Origin: Mytilinidion resinicola
Taxonomy: Eukaryota; Ascomycota; Dothideomycetes; Mytilinidiales; Mytilinidiaceae
Direction: 5' to 3'
NCBI RefSeq assembly: GCF_010093595.1
Contig: NW_022985468.1
Span: 254,615 to 318,614, forward strand
Length of the DNA: 64,000 nt
Under the pieces are notes generated by a model. The model had not been told where the DNA came from. It was given only the letters and a program-made list of their open reading frames with translations, and did not search any database. Position 1 is the stretch's first letter. Every line of letters starts with the position of its first letter. The position numbers were made by a program, and so were the translations under genes. Below are positions 31,876 to 44,601 of this stretch, in pieces.

Positions 31876-33307
31876 AGGAGACTAGGAAGCTTTCTGAGTG
31901 GATCAACCTCAATCTCATCGGCCCGACGGAGCTGCTACAACTCGATGCTTACGGTTGGTCTTTGGTTGCGCCCGGGCAACCATCAGGGGTCGGGGAGGAT
32001 TGACCTCCATCGCCGACGAGCTCGCAAATTAGAGGTAGATACAGAATAAGCTGCTACCAACCACTCAATGTTGAGCAGCTCTCCAACGTCGTAAGGAGAG
32101 TCTTGGGACTATTAGAAGTTGGATTTCGATCAAACTAGACTCGAGGATATTGGATGAAGGTGGGTTCTTTGATGGAGGTTTATCCTTTGCAAAAATTCGA
32201 AACTTAAGTATCTGCGGAGATGTAATGTGGGGTTATTTGATAATTATGGGCCTTACGAAAGCCTTCAATAAAAGATCAGTCAGCTAATATGACCCTTGCG
32301 TTTGCCATCATTGTGTCTTTACGACCCTCCAGGCCGTTTTGAACTAGGGCCTTCGTAAGAGCAGGGGAGCTTCGACACCAATGCATTTGTCTGGATAGGC
32401 GCCATTTTGGTAGGTGACGCCGATGCACTTCCATAAGAAGTTCAGCAAAAATAAACCTTATTAGATGGATCTGCGAAGGCGATGGCGGATATCCACGAAA
32501 CCAACTCGGTTGCTGATAGAACTCCGCGTTAAGTCTCATGACATCTACTATAATCTTGTGGATTTTAATAATTGAAGACTCCACCTTGCTCGCAGTACCC
32601 TTTGAGTGATACCGCGGCATTTCTTCCGCAAAGTCGGCTGACATCTTGAGTTTTGGTAGAGCTGATTCGGAACACTTAGGTACAGGCACCTGACGGACTA
32701 GAAGAGGACGCGCGATGTCGGTTGCAAACGGGAATCACAAAGTAAGGTTTCTATCATGATAGCTATACGTTGTAAAGTTCCAAGGGAAGACATCAAAGTA
32801 GATGGAGAAAGGAGGCATGTCGTCTTGAGTGCCGAGGATTCGGCCCCACCTTTTTTGAGTCTAGTCTCAAAGCGGCCCAGTTAAACGAGGCCAGCGGTCA
32901 TATATCGGACTAGTCTACATTTGACGCAACGTGGGAGTACTGTTTCATACTCTATAATCAGTCACACTACTCTGCCTCTTGGGAACACATTCAGAGCTGT
33001 AGGATGTGTCCTCAAATGCGTTGAGATTGTCCTCTATAGCAGGTAGCCACGCGCCCACGTGTTCTAGCATGTTCAACGCTTGGCAAAATTACCCCGCTTG
33101 CATCACTCGATATCTACTCCTTCTTCTCAGCTCTGCTTCTAGGCACTAGACTCCTATGCACTAAACCTCTCCTTCAGATCTACTAAGAACCTTTTTCCCT
33201 TCAAAGTTCTTTTCTGAAGGCATTGTATTCCACCTACTTTACTAGACAGAGCGACGAGACTCGGCTGAGATACGATCCTCTAGGGAACTTCATCTAAGCC
33301 TAGAGAA
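31876..33307. other. Intergenic, 1.4 kb
   Basis: Apart from the weak candidate at 32276-32644 no gene is seen. About 33090-33300 is CT-rich and is the likely 5' UTR/promoter of the oxidoreductase. Confidence 0.5.
32276..32644 (-). CDS. Hypothetical 122-residue protein, weak candidate
   Basis: The first true ATG is 32644 (MSADFAEEMPRYHSKG). Composition is protein-like, with a helix-forming KIHKIIVDVMRLNAEFYQ and a basic stretch (RRHLPKWRLSRQMHW), but there is no known domain and no support from splice sites or neighbours. It could be a chance frame. Confidence 0.25.
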   Translation of the reverse strand: MSADFAEEMPRYHSKGTASKVESSIIKIHKIIVDVMRLNAEFYQQPSWFRGYPPSPSQIHLIRFIFAELLMEVHRRHLPKWRLSRQMHWCRSSPALTKALVQNGLEGRKDTMMANARVILAD

Positions 33308-34417
33308 ATGTCCGAACCGCAGAAGTTACGAGTTGGAATTATCGGAGCTGGAGAAGTCGCTCAAGTGATTCATCTTCCCGTCTTGTCTCTACTCTTCCAT
33401 CTCTACTCCGTCACAATTATCTGCGACATATCCGCAAAGAACGCCTCGCACTGTGCCGCAAAATTCCACATTCCAAAGTCCACCACCTCCGCCGCTGATG
33501 TCTATACCAGCCCAGACGTCGATATCGTCTTCATACTCACCTCGGACGAGTTCCATGCTGAGTATGCTATCGCGGCTCTGAAAGCTAGGAAGCACGTCAT
33601 GGTTGAGAAGCCGATATCGCTCTCCATGCAATCTGCGAAGAGGATCATTGAAGCAGAGAAAGAAGCAGGAGGGCCAAGGGTGTTTGTTGGGTATATGAGA
33701 CGCTATGCACCAAGCTTCGTACAAGCGTTTACAAGAGAGGTCGCAACGATACCGCGAGTGCTTTATGCTAGATCGCGAGACTTCAGCGGGCCAAACGCTC
33801 AATTTGTGTCGCAATCCGGCACTTTCCAGGTGCAAAGTACGGACTTCCCTCCCGGAGCAAGCGAGGAACGGACGAAACGGCTAGATGATCTTTTCGCAGA
33901 GGCTTTCGAGGGTCGAGAAGTCACGCTGGAGAAGAAGAGGTACTGCCGTTTCCTTGGAAGCTTAGGCTCGCATGACATCTCTCTCCTACGAGAAACTCTT
34001 GGATTTCCGGAGTCCGTTGCTGGCGTATCTGCAAATGAGCCGTTCTACTCGGCGATATTCAACTACAAGAATAAGTCAGGCGAGCCATTTGCAGTCACTT
34101 ACGAGAGCGGCATCGATGGCGTACCGAACTTCGACGCGCACCTTGCGGTCTATGGAGAGAACAAGCGCGTTCAGATACAATACCCATCACCCTACGTCAA
34201 AGGACTACCCATCATAGTCAAAGTTGACGAGTTGAATGAGAATGACGAGACACAGACGAGAGAGATATTATCATCATACGAAGACGCATACACTGCCGAA
34301 TTGAAAGAGCTTCACGCATGCATTACTCAGGGAAAGACGATCAAGACGTCTGCAGTGGACGCACTGGAGGACTTGACTATATACGACATGATGTACAAGA
34401 AGTATGAGGGGATTTGA
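33308..34417 (+). CDS. Gfo/Idh/MocA family NAD(P)-dependent oxidoreductase
   Basis: An uninterrupted 369-residue frame. The N-terminal Rossmann fold starts RVGIIGAGEVAQVIHLP (GxGxxx motif at residues 14-19). The family signature EKP is in KHVMVEKPISLSMQ (Lys about 99), and the C-terminal alpha/beta domain follows with HDISLLRETLG and YESGIDGVPNFDAHL. By family knowledge it oxidises or reduces a sugar, inositol or related hydroxyl/carbonyl substrate with NAD(P). The substrate is unknown. No signal peptide, so cytosolic. Neighbours are F-box genes and give no pathway hint. Length is typical. Confidence 0.93.
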   Translation: MSEPQKLRVGIIGAGEVAQVIHLPVLSLLFHLYSVTIICDISAKNASHCAAKFHIPKSTTSAADVYTSPDVDIVFILTSDEFHAEYAIAALKARKHVMVEKPISLSMQSAKRIIEAEKEAGGPRVFVGYMRRYAPSFVQAFTREVATIPRVLYARSRDFSGPNAQFVSQSGTFQVQSTDFPPGASEERTKRLDDLFAEAFEGREVTLEKKRYCRFLGSLGSHDISLLRETLGFPESVAGVSANEPFYSAIFNYKNKSGEPFAVTYESGIDGVPNFDAHLAVYGENKRVQIQYPSPYVKGLPIIVKVDELNENDETQTREILSSYEDAYTAELKELHACITQGKTIKTSAVDALEDLTIYDMMYKKYEGI

Positions 34418-34700
34418 TGATTGCTACTGGAGTTGTTCGCAAGCTAATAGAACGCCTTGATGCATCAAACTCTTCAAATCCAATCGCAGCCTCCTGCATT
34501 CTGGAGCGTATCAACGATCTTGAAGATCATCCAGATGTATCACCTTCGTTATCAGGCCCATATATTCGACAGGCACATGGCCCTTGTGAACATGTCGCTC
34601 TACGTATCACATACTAGCCTAAAACTGGCAATCATCGATGTTCAGATCGACTGTTTCTATCCATCTTCATGAACGATGTTCAGCATGGTGACTAAGCCTT

Positions 34701-35914
34701 TCATCTAATCTGCTTGAGCCAGTCTCGTCGATTATTGCGTTGTGCAGTATCGTAAATCAATCGCCTTTGTTGAATGGTCCAATCAGAATCTACAAGGTCA
34801 TGGTTCCAAAGTTCCTCCACTAGCATCCGAGACAGGTAGTGACGGCCGGGATATTCCTCCAACCCAAGCCAAACGAGGCACACTGTTCCCACCCAAGTAT
34901 GGTCTGTTGGTAATGAGCTTTTCCAGGACCTAGTGGCATGTAGCATAATCTGATCGAAAGTTTCGCACCCCACACGATACTTGTACATTTTTATCCTGCA
35001 ATGGCAGTCAATGGCCTTGCAGAGTAACTTCCCATACTCCGATACCTGCTACTGTTCATGGTCTCTCACCGAGCAAGGAAAATGCATGGTTTTCGGGTGT
35101 GTGTCTAGGCTTTGCTGTTGAAAGGCGTATTGTGGGCTTTGAAGCAACTTGATCAGGGCGCGTAGCACTTGGTCGTCCGTTGTACGAAGGTGCGGGCACG
35201 ACGGCTGGTCCAACCCAACAAGCGCTGCTGTAAGCTCCGCAACGGATTCTGAAGCCATGGTGCCACTGGGTATGCGCACTATCGGGAGCCACCATTTGCA
35301 ATAGAAGCTAGTTCCTCCGGCCTTCATGATGCTCTGACGGGGCAAAGGCGCACTTGACCAGATCCGCGGAGAAGATTCGTATTCGGTTCCAAAGAAGTGG
35401 TTGCGATGATCGGGACGATGACAAGAGAACATGTTGTCTGGCTCAAAAAACTCGCAAAGTTCAGCATACGTAAAGCTATGATGCTCGCAAAGCAAAACTT
35501 GTGTTCCATTCCTAGACAGCAGCGTTCAGAGGCAGAGGTTGACCTTTGTTGCACAGAGAAAAGATAGGCCGGATAGCGAGTACTGCACACACTGTACCAA
35601 ATGCGAAAACGAGGAGGCCGATTTCTGTAGGTCATTAGGAGTGGCCCTGGCAGCGCTAAGTCCTCTTTTGGTAAAGAGGAGAGGGGCTTTCCCTCTAATC
35701 TAGATATTTCCCAGTTAAATTCATTGAGTGGGAAAATTCCCAACTCCGGCAGAATAGTATATCGCAGCTTCCTGCGGCTTTGGCGTATCGCGAGCTTAGA
35801 TGTCGGCGAAAGGTGATTGGCGACCATGGAAAGGAGTTCAAAAGGCAGTACATAAAGAGCACTTTGCGTCGCGTTGTGGAGAGCTGCGGCCTTTCGGTCT
35901 GGGTATGATTCCAT
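34701..35914 (-). pseudogene. F-box-like paralogue B of gene A, inactivated
   Basis: Reading from an ATG at 35914 (MESYPDRKAAALHNATQSA) the product parallels gene A: VLPFELLSMVANHLSPTSKLAI, FPLNEF, IWYSVC, RCCLGMEHKF. A one-base frameshift in a TTTT run near 35492-35497 breaks it, and the next frame continues LCEHHSFTYAELC and YCKWWLPIV to a TAG at 35049-35051. After the TAG the same frame continues LLCKAIDCHCRIKMYKYRVGC and on to 34701, matching CKAVNCGCYF of gene A. Two independent lesions argue for a dead gene. An in-frame ATG at 36130 would add 72 Ser/Thr-rich residues. Confidence 0.8.
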
Positions 35915-37767
35915 AGTGCAAAAGGGAGCATAATTTTGCGGGCTGCCCTTGACATCCACTTTTCGGGAGTAGTCTCCATACTTTTGAGAAAGCGGCTTCT
36001 CGCGAGGGTACGGAGGCGTCTTGGCCGGCGTGGTCGACTCGATGAGTGTTGTAGCTGATGTTGTAGGAGTTGTAGTGTTCCACGAAGTCGCCAGAATCTG
36101 TGACGTGTCTAGACTAGACGATGGGAGCACTTATAACTTTGCTCGCGGAGGTGTTACAAAGATAGAAGGACGATTGAAGAAGAAACAGATCATATGGCGA
36201 GGAAGATGCCTGCCTCATCCGCGTCGCTCATTTCTCACAGCAAGGCGCGGTTGTCATCGAAGCCTTATCTCAAGCGAGAAAGGTGCTGTGGGTGCCTTGG
36301 ATTAGCTCGGGTAGTTCTATGATTCCACTTTTTCTGAACGCCAAACCACCCTGCCGCCGCCCCCTTCTTCTTTCCCTCAACACGGGTACATGGTCTGCAT
36401 CACTTCGACATCAGCATCACCTCGATCGGAGCATCCAAAATCTTCAGAATGCCAAAAAAAATGCCAAGGAGTTAACCCTCAGACACAAGCTGCAAAACAG
36501 CGTCCTACTCTAACGCCTTCATCGCATTTCGCCCTCTCGAACACGTCTACTTCGCCTGCCTCTAACTAACAAAGCTTCAACTCTATCGGTAAATATAAAA
36601 TTCACTAACAACGTTCAACAAACTCTAAAGAAACGCAACAGCGAATTGCCTCTTCTTTTTTTCAAATCTTGCTAAGACGCATTTTATGGCACAGACCTAC
36701 AGCCACCATTGACCATGCCGTTGAACACGCCATTGACCATCGCCCGTAGAGAGAGTTATGGGTGGGCAGAGTAAGGCCAGTGGTTCGAAAGTACAGTACT
36801 AGGTCAGCAACTTTGGCACAATGATGCCTTACGACTTGGGCTTTACTCACGCTCGCTCGACGACACCACTTCAAAGAGTATCCTAGCCAGCAGGTATGAG
36901 ATTGTCAAGAGTTAGTCTGATTTCCAATGCATCAGTCTCTGCATAGTACTTTGAGGCGACACCAATGTAAGTAATAGACCAACTATCAGGTCTACTGCAC
37001 GTCAAGAGCGGATATATTTTCTATAGAATCAATTATCACATGACGAGTGGATAACCCAAGCAGTCGTACGGAGTGCCCAGGTTTTCCGTCTTAGTACTGT
37101 AAGTCATAGAAACTCTAAATTCTCGTCATAATAATATACTCTCTTTGTATATGTGCTGTCAAGAAATCAAAAAGGAGTTGGAAAGATTGCAGGCGAGAAA
37201 TGCCCAGCACGTGACTCCCGACCTCAACCGCTATCAAATATACAAGGAGCTCGAACGATGCTTCACGACAGCTAGTATCAATCAAGTCCGAATTGTGAGT
37301 ACTGGCGTGATCTCGCGTATTACCCACCGTCTTTCACCGCGTGGCTCGAGGCTAGACCACCCTGCCCGTCCGTTCACATTCACCAACTGCTTCCCTCCTC
37401 ACGCCCGCTGCCTTCTCGCGCCGCCGTCTTTCATCCGACTCCAGCCGTTCACCTCTCCCGCGCGTCCGTGCACAGCGTCGTCGACTCCCGCAATCTAGCT
37501 CCACGCCGCCCTCCTGCCACGCATATAAAACCCAACCCACTCCCCGACAACCCAGACCTTCTTTCCACACCACACCGGTACAGCAAGATACGTTCACATC
37601 ACATTGTCAACTCCCAGTCTGCCATCTGCACTGTTCTCAGATGTCAGCTTAGCTCCAGCACAGATATTCTCTGCGCCACCACCATCGCGTCTCTCTGCAA
37701 CTCACCGGCTTCTCACACACCCAGAACTCTCCACTATCCTCCATCACCTTCATTCTACACATTCGAA
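35915..37767. other. 1.85-kb region upstream of pseudogene B and gene C
   Basis: No gene recognised; short frames lack features. It includes the gene C promoter (listed separately). Confidence 0.5.
37435..37767 (+). promoter_or_regulatory. Gene C promoter and leader, TATA at 37524-37529
   Basis: It contains CCAGCCGTTCAC (37441), GCTCCACGCC (about 37498), TATAAAA (37524), and CACACCGGTACA (about 37568), then a CT-rich leader. The first, second and fourth blocks recur in order upstream of gene D. Confidence 0.6.
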
Positions 37768-39924
37768 ATGCCAGTAAGTAATTCCCGCGTGCGCCTTGGT
37801 CGCCAAATTCTGTTATGCTCTCTTTCGCCTCGCGACATCTTGCGCAAGGAAATGAATACTGACACGACCTTTTAGCACTACTATGGTCTCCATACTGATA
37901 TTCGCGACATCTGCGCGCCTGTGCCGGACCTGATGGGCAAGCCCAGGATATCCTTCGAGCTGGCGCGTCAGGTCGTCAACCGTGGAGTCAGGAATTACAA
38001 CCTCTCCAACGACTTCATGTTGGCACGGGAGATGGCCGAGCTGCTGAAGTGCCGTCCTGAGGATATCTGGCGCGAACATGACTTGAGAAAGTCGATCGTT
38101 TGCCATCACATCATGGGATACGACCCGAGTGCCATCGCTGCGAATCATGACGGTACGTCGAAAACTCCTCTCCACGCCCATTGCATCTGTCTAATGAAGA
38201 AAAGTGAATGAGCAGGATGTCCGTAGCATCCTTCTATCCCCTGGAATTGCCTCGATCAATGGTATGCGCCACCCTCCTCTCTTATATTCTTATTCGGCTA
38301 TGAGCATTCATACTGACTCCCTTGCGACCTCAGGTGGCCTTGCCAACTCCCCAGTCGGCCATCGCCCAAATCCTTACGGATGTACTCTGTTCAACAGCAT
38401 GCCAGCTCTGCCTCTCACCCCACCCTCGTCCCCACAGTATGCTGAGCAGGATCTGGGAAGTATGGGACACCACAAAGTCACGAGAGAAGAGTCACCGCCA
38501 CTTGGCCCAACTGGGCAATCTCTCGGGCTCCAAGACTCGATGACTTCCGGTCTAGGTACGCTACATTCACCTGTAATTATGCTCCGTCTAACTCTATATG
38601 ATTAGGATACACCGCTTTACACGGCCAAGCGCTGAAGGAGAAGCAAAATCGAAAGGACCACAATACCCTCCTAGAATCTCTGAAAGAGAAGAAAGATTAT
38701 CTCGAACATCATCTTGCACTGTTTGTTCGCAAGTGGCTTGCTGGTAATGATTACAACACCGTCATGCACGACCTAGGTTCCTTTTTCGAGAGGGTCAACG
38801 GCTATCTGGACAAGGATCCAATTCCGCTTAATGACGATGATATTACTTGGCTTGATTGGCCTCTCGTGGATCTAGACGACTTCTTCAAGGTCCTTCTCAA
38901 CGAGGCGCATCCTGGGTGCCGCTGGATCGAAGCTACTAGTCTAGAGCTTCGAAAGCTCGGAGCACACATAGCCACGGCCAGGAATACTCCAGGTATATGT
39001 CTGCTCCGCGAGGGACCCTCATCCGCATCAGGTCATCCTGTCCAGGCACAGGCCCCGTTCACGCAGCCATATCCACCCCAGCACAGCTCGCAAACAGCAT
39101 CCATGTCAAATATCTTTGGGTATTTAGCTAAGCCCCAGACCACTCCCTTTTCTTCCGCAACCGAACAACAACCGGCACAGATTCATACCACGATGGAGGG
39201 CACTGAGGCCAATACGACTCCACAGTTGGCCGACTCCACGATAGAAGGCGGCCCGCTACCACAACCAGGCTTCCCTGGCACATTCGGACAGCCGCCACAG
39301 CAGTCGAAAGTTGCTCAGAACTCACCCTTCACCAACCCGATGCCAGGTCATCTAGGGTCTTCTCCATTTGGCCAACCCACAGCCCCGCAGCAGCCGAGCG
39401 GGTTCGAGCTCAACCCCCAGCAGAGTTCTCCGGACGCTATCCACGAGGCGTTCCTCACGTATGCGGAGCACAAATCCAAGGATCTCGTCAAAAGTAGCAA
39501 AGCGGTAATGAAGAGAATTGCCAACGGCAAAGCATACGAAGTTGAACTTCATGGCCTGTTGAGTGTTCTGAAGCAGAGCAGGAAAAAGCTCGTTGTTGAC
39601 AAGATACCATTGAATCAGGGGGACGTTGAATGGATTGGCTGGGATGTAGAGGCTCTCTTAGCCGTCGGTCAGGAACTCCACAACTTTGGTAGCCCTCGTG
39701 GCGATAACGAGGCCGGAAAGACCCTCGATGAGCTTACTGAGCTCATTCCGCGGTTACAGACCGCACTTCAGACACCAGGTGTTTGTGTTATGGTGTCCAA
39801 GCCCGCCCAGGATAGAGCTAGTGTTTCCACCAAGAGCCACCCCGCGCCTACACAGCCATTGCCAGCGAATACACGAGGTGGCCTTCCACGACGGAATGCT
39901 GGGCAGGCTTTCATGATGGTCTGA
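37768..39924 (+). CDS. Large modular protein C (two copies of the ~115-residue module; paralogue of D)
   Basis: Five exons, 37768-37773, 37876-38152, 38205-38261, 38334-38555 and 38606-39924, give 626 residues with the same phases as gene D, including a two-codon first exon (ATGCCA). The N-terminal helical region (ISFELARQVVNRGVRNYNL...CRPEDIWREHDLRKS..NEQDVRSILLS) could be a helix-turn-helix fold, but no known family is recognised. A Pro/Ser linker (PALPLTPPSSPQY) leads to module 1 (signature IPLNDDDITWLDW about 260, closing TPGICLL) and, after a Gln/Pro/Gly-rich linker with PFGQP-type repeats, module 2 (IPLNQGDVEWIGW about 521, closing TPGVCVM). Function unknown. Confidence 0.82.
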
Positions 39925-40183
39925 GATGGAGCGTCCACACGCGGAACCGAGGCTTTGAGTCAGGTTTCTTGATTTGAGTGAACTGACATTGTGGATCACG
40001 TGCGGGGCAAAAGTGAGAATGAAGAAGTCGGCACGCTGGGCTGAAAAAAGTGGTACACTCACCAAGTACTCTGCCCGTGTGCACACGCTAGGACGCCAAG
40101 AGGCTTGGTGCTACGTCGCTAGCAGGTGACTTATTTGACGCTTTTCCCGACGTACAAACTCCACTCTTCAGCCTAATGTAGCG

Positions 40184-41895
40184 ATGACGAGCGCCACAGA
40201 TACGATCGAATTGCAGAATCGTAATGGAGATACCGATGGCAGGAATCGGCGTACGTAGCTACTTTGAGTAGTGGATAATTTCCTGCGCTAACTGAAAGAT
40301 AGTAACGCCCGAGCTGTATGCTCGTCTAGTATTAGGCTTTGCGAAACATTCCAAACACCCTGTCTATCCCGGGAAACACTATACTGCCTTAGCACGGCTC
40401 CTCACCTCCCCATACCAACGGCTTTCAACAGACGCTGAAAATCCTACTGTCGAAGAGACAAATCCAAACGCGATCTACCTCTACGACTTAGCTGTCGACA
40501 GTGGTAAGCCGGAACGAATCCACACGTTCAATACCATAGACGAGATCGACCACTATGATGAAGAAAGTCGCAGAAAAGAGCAAGGAGGCCGCCTCATATT
40601 TCTTCAGGGATATCTCGCACCAAAATGGCTCAACCATAATGGATCCAAGTTCGAAATCGATCCTGAATTCTATTTGAGACACCTGGACTTCTCATCCTCA
40701 GTGGTTGCCCGAGCACTATCCAATGCTTTCTCTGCCGTCCTCCGCAGAGATTATTCGCGTCCGCATGACGTCGATGATGTCCTGGAATAATGTCCACCCA
40801 TCTGTACGTGAGACGACGGCATATTTACGCTCATCGTGCGAGAAACAGATGACAGAGTATCTGAAGAGTCTGGGCCAGGGCAAAAAGGTCGTACCCTCAG
40901 ACTTGATCGTCCGTCACTTCTCCGTATTTGACACTCACCATTTTGCTATCGAGCAGGCGGTGACCATGCACGTTAATTACGACAATCCTGGTTGGACAGG
41001 TACGTACGCATGAACCTCTCCAGTGGAACAAAACTAATGCACGACGATGTAGCACTCATCTGGCTCGACCAAGGCCGAGATCTACATTTATCCCGCCACG
41101 GCCCATGGAGGGATCTACAACGCGGAAATGCAAGTAGTCTAGCAACCCAGCCCATAATCCAATACCGCAAGCGCATCGCGCTTCAAGGCGGCGGAGCCCC
41201 ACGCCCACCTAACGGACAAGCTTCCTCCGGGCATCAGCTCGCTTCTACATATGGCAGCTCCCTCCGACCTGAGGTCATGGAGACAGACACCTTCTAGGCG
41301 CTCGACGAGATCTTCCGGCTCGCCATCGCCTCCGAGTCGCAATTCCTCACCTTCGTTTTGCACGAGATCAAGCGAGCCATTACCGATGACCAAATACAAG
41401 ATTTGCAACATGTCCTGGCCCTCGTCGAAGACCACTGCGATCATATCCGCGAAAACCTTTCCTCTGTGAAATCTGGCGGCCATGCCAAATGGCCCAAAGC
41501 ACCTAAGAAGCTGCGCGCAACAGCACTTGCCAATAAAGAGCAACTGCAAAAAGATCTCGAGTATCTCCTAGTATATTCTGAGCATCTGGTTGATCGGTGC
41601 ACGGGAGGAATATCTGTGATGATGAACGAAGCAATGTTCAAACAATCTCAGCGCGCGATTGAGCAGACGGAAGCGACAATCAAGCTGAGATTTGCTGGTT
41701 TTCTTTTTCGCGCCTCTTTCCGTTGCGACTTCTTTCTTTTCAATGTCGGTGAGGGAGGTGAGCGAGACGCATTTGAGCGTTTGGGTCTGGGCTGTCGCGT
41801 CTGTGGTGATGTTGGCGCTGTCATTTGTGCTGTGGAAGTGCGATCTGGGTAAGCTTGCAAAAAAGGCTTGGGCTAAAGTCAGACATCGTAAATGA
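40184..41895 (+). pseudogene. CorA-like magnesium transporter family protein, inactivated
   Basis: Exon 1, 40184-40250, and an intron to 40302 lead into a frame with SPYQRLS, FEIDPEFYLRHLDF. The frame shifts by one base near 40700 to LPEHYPMLSLPSSAEIIRVR. A clean intron (41000-41052) follows. An in-frame TAG is at 41295-41297 (ETDTF*ALDEIFRLAIASE), then SQRAIEQTEATIKL. A second one-base shift near 41695 leads to the membrane region LVFFFAPLSVATSFFSM, SETHLSVWVWAVASVVMLAL. That order (long cytosolic domain, coiled coil, two C-terminal helices) is the fungal CorA-like pattern; SMS replaces the GMN signature. Three lesions make this a pseudogene unless the assembly is faulty. Confidence 0.75.
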
Positions 41896-44601
41896 CTGTG
41901 TATTATCATATGGTAAGCAATATCCATTTCCCGTAATGGTGAGTTTCCCTTCCAATCTGTCGTTACGAACCAACGCCAATACCAAAATATTAATTGCAAT
42001 TTCTTTCCATTCTGCAAAAATTTTCCTCGAAACGCTTGGCGGGAGACGCTTCATCTCGAGTAGTAATAAACAACTTTGTCGAAATCTCCGTCACCTAATT
42101 GGTTCTAACTCCTGTGATCGTCTGGCACAATCTCCTTCCTCAGTGTCATTGCTCTCTGTAATTGTGCATCACCTTCAACGTCATTGCCCATACTCTTCAG
42201 AAGTTTGCCTTTCATGAACGCTGAACGAGATGCCTGGGGTTTATACCAAGGGGTATCCCCATAAATCTTAAGACTCGGTTCAAGGAGGCGACTGGAAAGC
42301 GTTAGCGCATGAACGCGAGGAGGCAAGTGAGCTGCATACTTTGCCTCATCTTTCTTTCCTGTTCTGATAAGCTGCTCTGCAAATCGGTAGCATGAATCGG
42401 CGGTGATGTAATGGTTATTACCGATGGTGGCGCGAAAGATTCCTAGAGCTCGCTGGAAAAGATCCAAGGCCTCGTTTAGGTTACCCTGCGAGCGCCGAAG
42501 GTCTCCAAGCACGTGCAAGACTTTGCCCGACCTTTCATAGTTTAGCAGTTTACAAGAACGAACGTTGAAGAGAAATTGAACACTTACACTATGGACAAGT
42601 TGGAATCCTTGCCGAATTTCTGCTCTCGCGCCTTCAATACTGGTAAGAGAATATCTTCCCCCTTTTGCCAATCAGCCGGATCCTTCCTCAGAGCGTAAAT
42701 CAATGCCAAATGCACGGCAGGCCACTCTTGTTCAATCAAGGTACTGCCAGGGATACCTCCAAACGCCTCATAAGATCTGGTCCAATCCGAAACTGCCTCC
42801 TCCTCTTTGCCAGGATCTCGCATTAGCGCCATCGCAGACTCGTTGCACGAATCAGCAAGCTAGAGCGCATCCTTCCTATTATTTCCATTTCTGCAGCCGT
42901 CCGACGATGAGATCGGTTATGATCTTGAAATGATCCAAAGCGCCTGGACTGGCAGTGTAAATGCGTGAGACGGCGATGTATTGGTAGGTCTGAGAGAGCA
43001 TGCGGTTGAGGCCTTCATCTTCTCTGAATGTCTCGGAGGGTACGTTATCTAGGACAGCAAGTGACAGGTCGGCATAAACTCCCATGACTGAATCGTGCGC
43101 TCTCTCGGTCATATACCTATGTATATTAGTATAATTCGACCTAGGTAGTAATATTTTCAGAATGAACTTGCCAGGCCACTTCGTTGAAAAGTGCTGCAGA
43201 GGCAGTTGATGGTTTGAACTTTCCAGATTTGATAGGCTCTTCAAATAGAGATGGGATCTTTTCAACATGTGGGAAAAGCTGTTCACACTTATGCAACCTT
43301 TCTAACTCGTTGCGTTCGTCAAATTGAATGAATGGCCATGAGTTCGAAATTAGGACAATAGTATTCTCATAGACTGCAAGAGTCTCCTCATCGGACAATC
43401 TTTCCCTTACAAGATCCTGGACTAGCCGGTGAATGCGTAGCTCGTTGTTCTTCATGTCCTTTGTTATTAGAGAACTGCTCAGGAGTTCAGTGCGACTATC
43501 AATATACGCGGAGCGGGACTTTGGATAGTCAGGAAGCTCAACACCATTCGTATCGCGAAACAGTAGACTTTCTTGGATTCTATCAGGATCAAGGAAAGAA
43601 AGAACTCGTAGAAGTGCGGTAGCTAACTTGGGAAGGGCTTCTAGCATCCAGACGGAAGAGACGGTTTGCATATAGGATCGCCTTTGGCCTGGAACTGCTG
43701 TATCATGTAATTCCCGGCATTTTCTTCATAGTAGGCGAGAAATTCTTCTAGAGACATGTGTCGACGCCGGGTGATACCGCCCATCTGCGTAATACCCGAG
43801 GGCAACCCTCCGAGAATCTCCACAATCTTTGTGCATGCCTCTAGACTGTTCTCCTCATATTCGCGATTGGAGAGAGATTGAAGAAACGGACCCGCTTCGT
43901 TGAGTTTGAAGGGAGCAAGATCGATGCTCAGGGAAGGTGAATAGACAGTGTCTTTCGAAAGAGGATTTCGACTCGTGACAATCACACAACCGGTGCCGGT
44001 GTCGGGCCAGAAATCGTAAAGGATGTTCGGATCGTCGGCGTTATCTAGAACGAGTAACCACGAAGCTTCGTCATTTGCCTTGGGTGTTCCTTGATTTGCC
44101 GTAATGATCGGGTTTGAGAGCCAACCTTTCACCCTTTCACGCCTCTCAATTTCGTCCTCTGGCGCTGACTCGTCTTCGAGACCAAGGGCCATTGACATTT
44201 CGGTGAATCCAAGGCTCAGCTTCTCCGTTGTATCTGCGTTGATCCAGAATACAGCATCAAATTTGGTTCTTCTAGAGAAGACGTACCACATAGCGACTTC
44301 GGTTTTGCCGATGCCGCCCATGCCGCAGATAACGCAGCTTCGAAGTCTTCTCAGTCCAGATTCCCCCGTGGACGGGCTTGCTGGGAAGAAAGTCTCATCA
44401 ATCTAACTCAAAATACCTTGCCTTCCATAAAACTCGTAGTTTTGAGCTTGCCCGCTGACCATACATACGGGTATCCAGCCACCTCTGACAGGTGAGTCAA
44501 AGTCGATGAGGTCCTTAAGTGCACTAGGAGGTAGCATGTTCGGCGACGGAGTTATTGGCGTCGCCGGTGTCTCGAGAATCACTTAGTGCTATTTAAACGG
44601 A

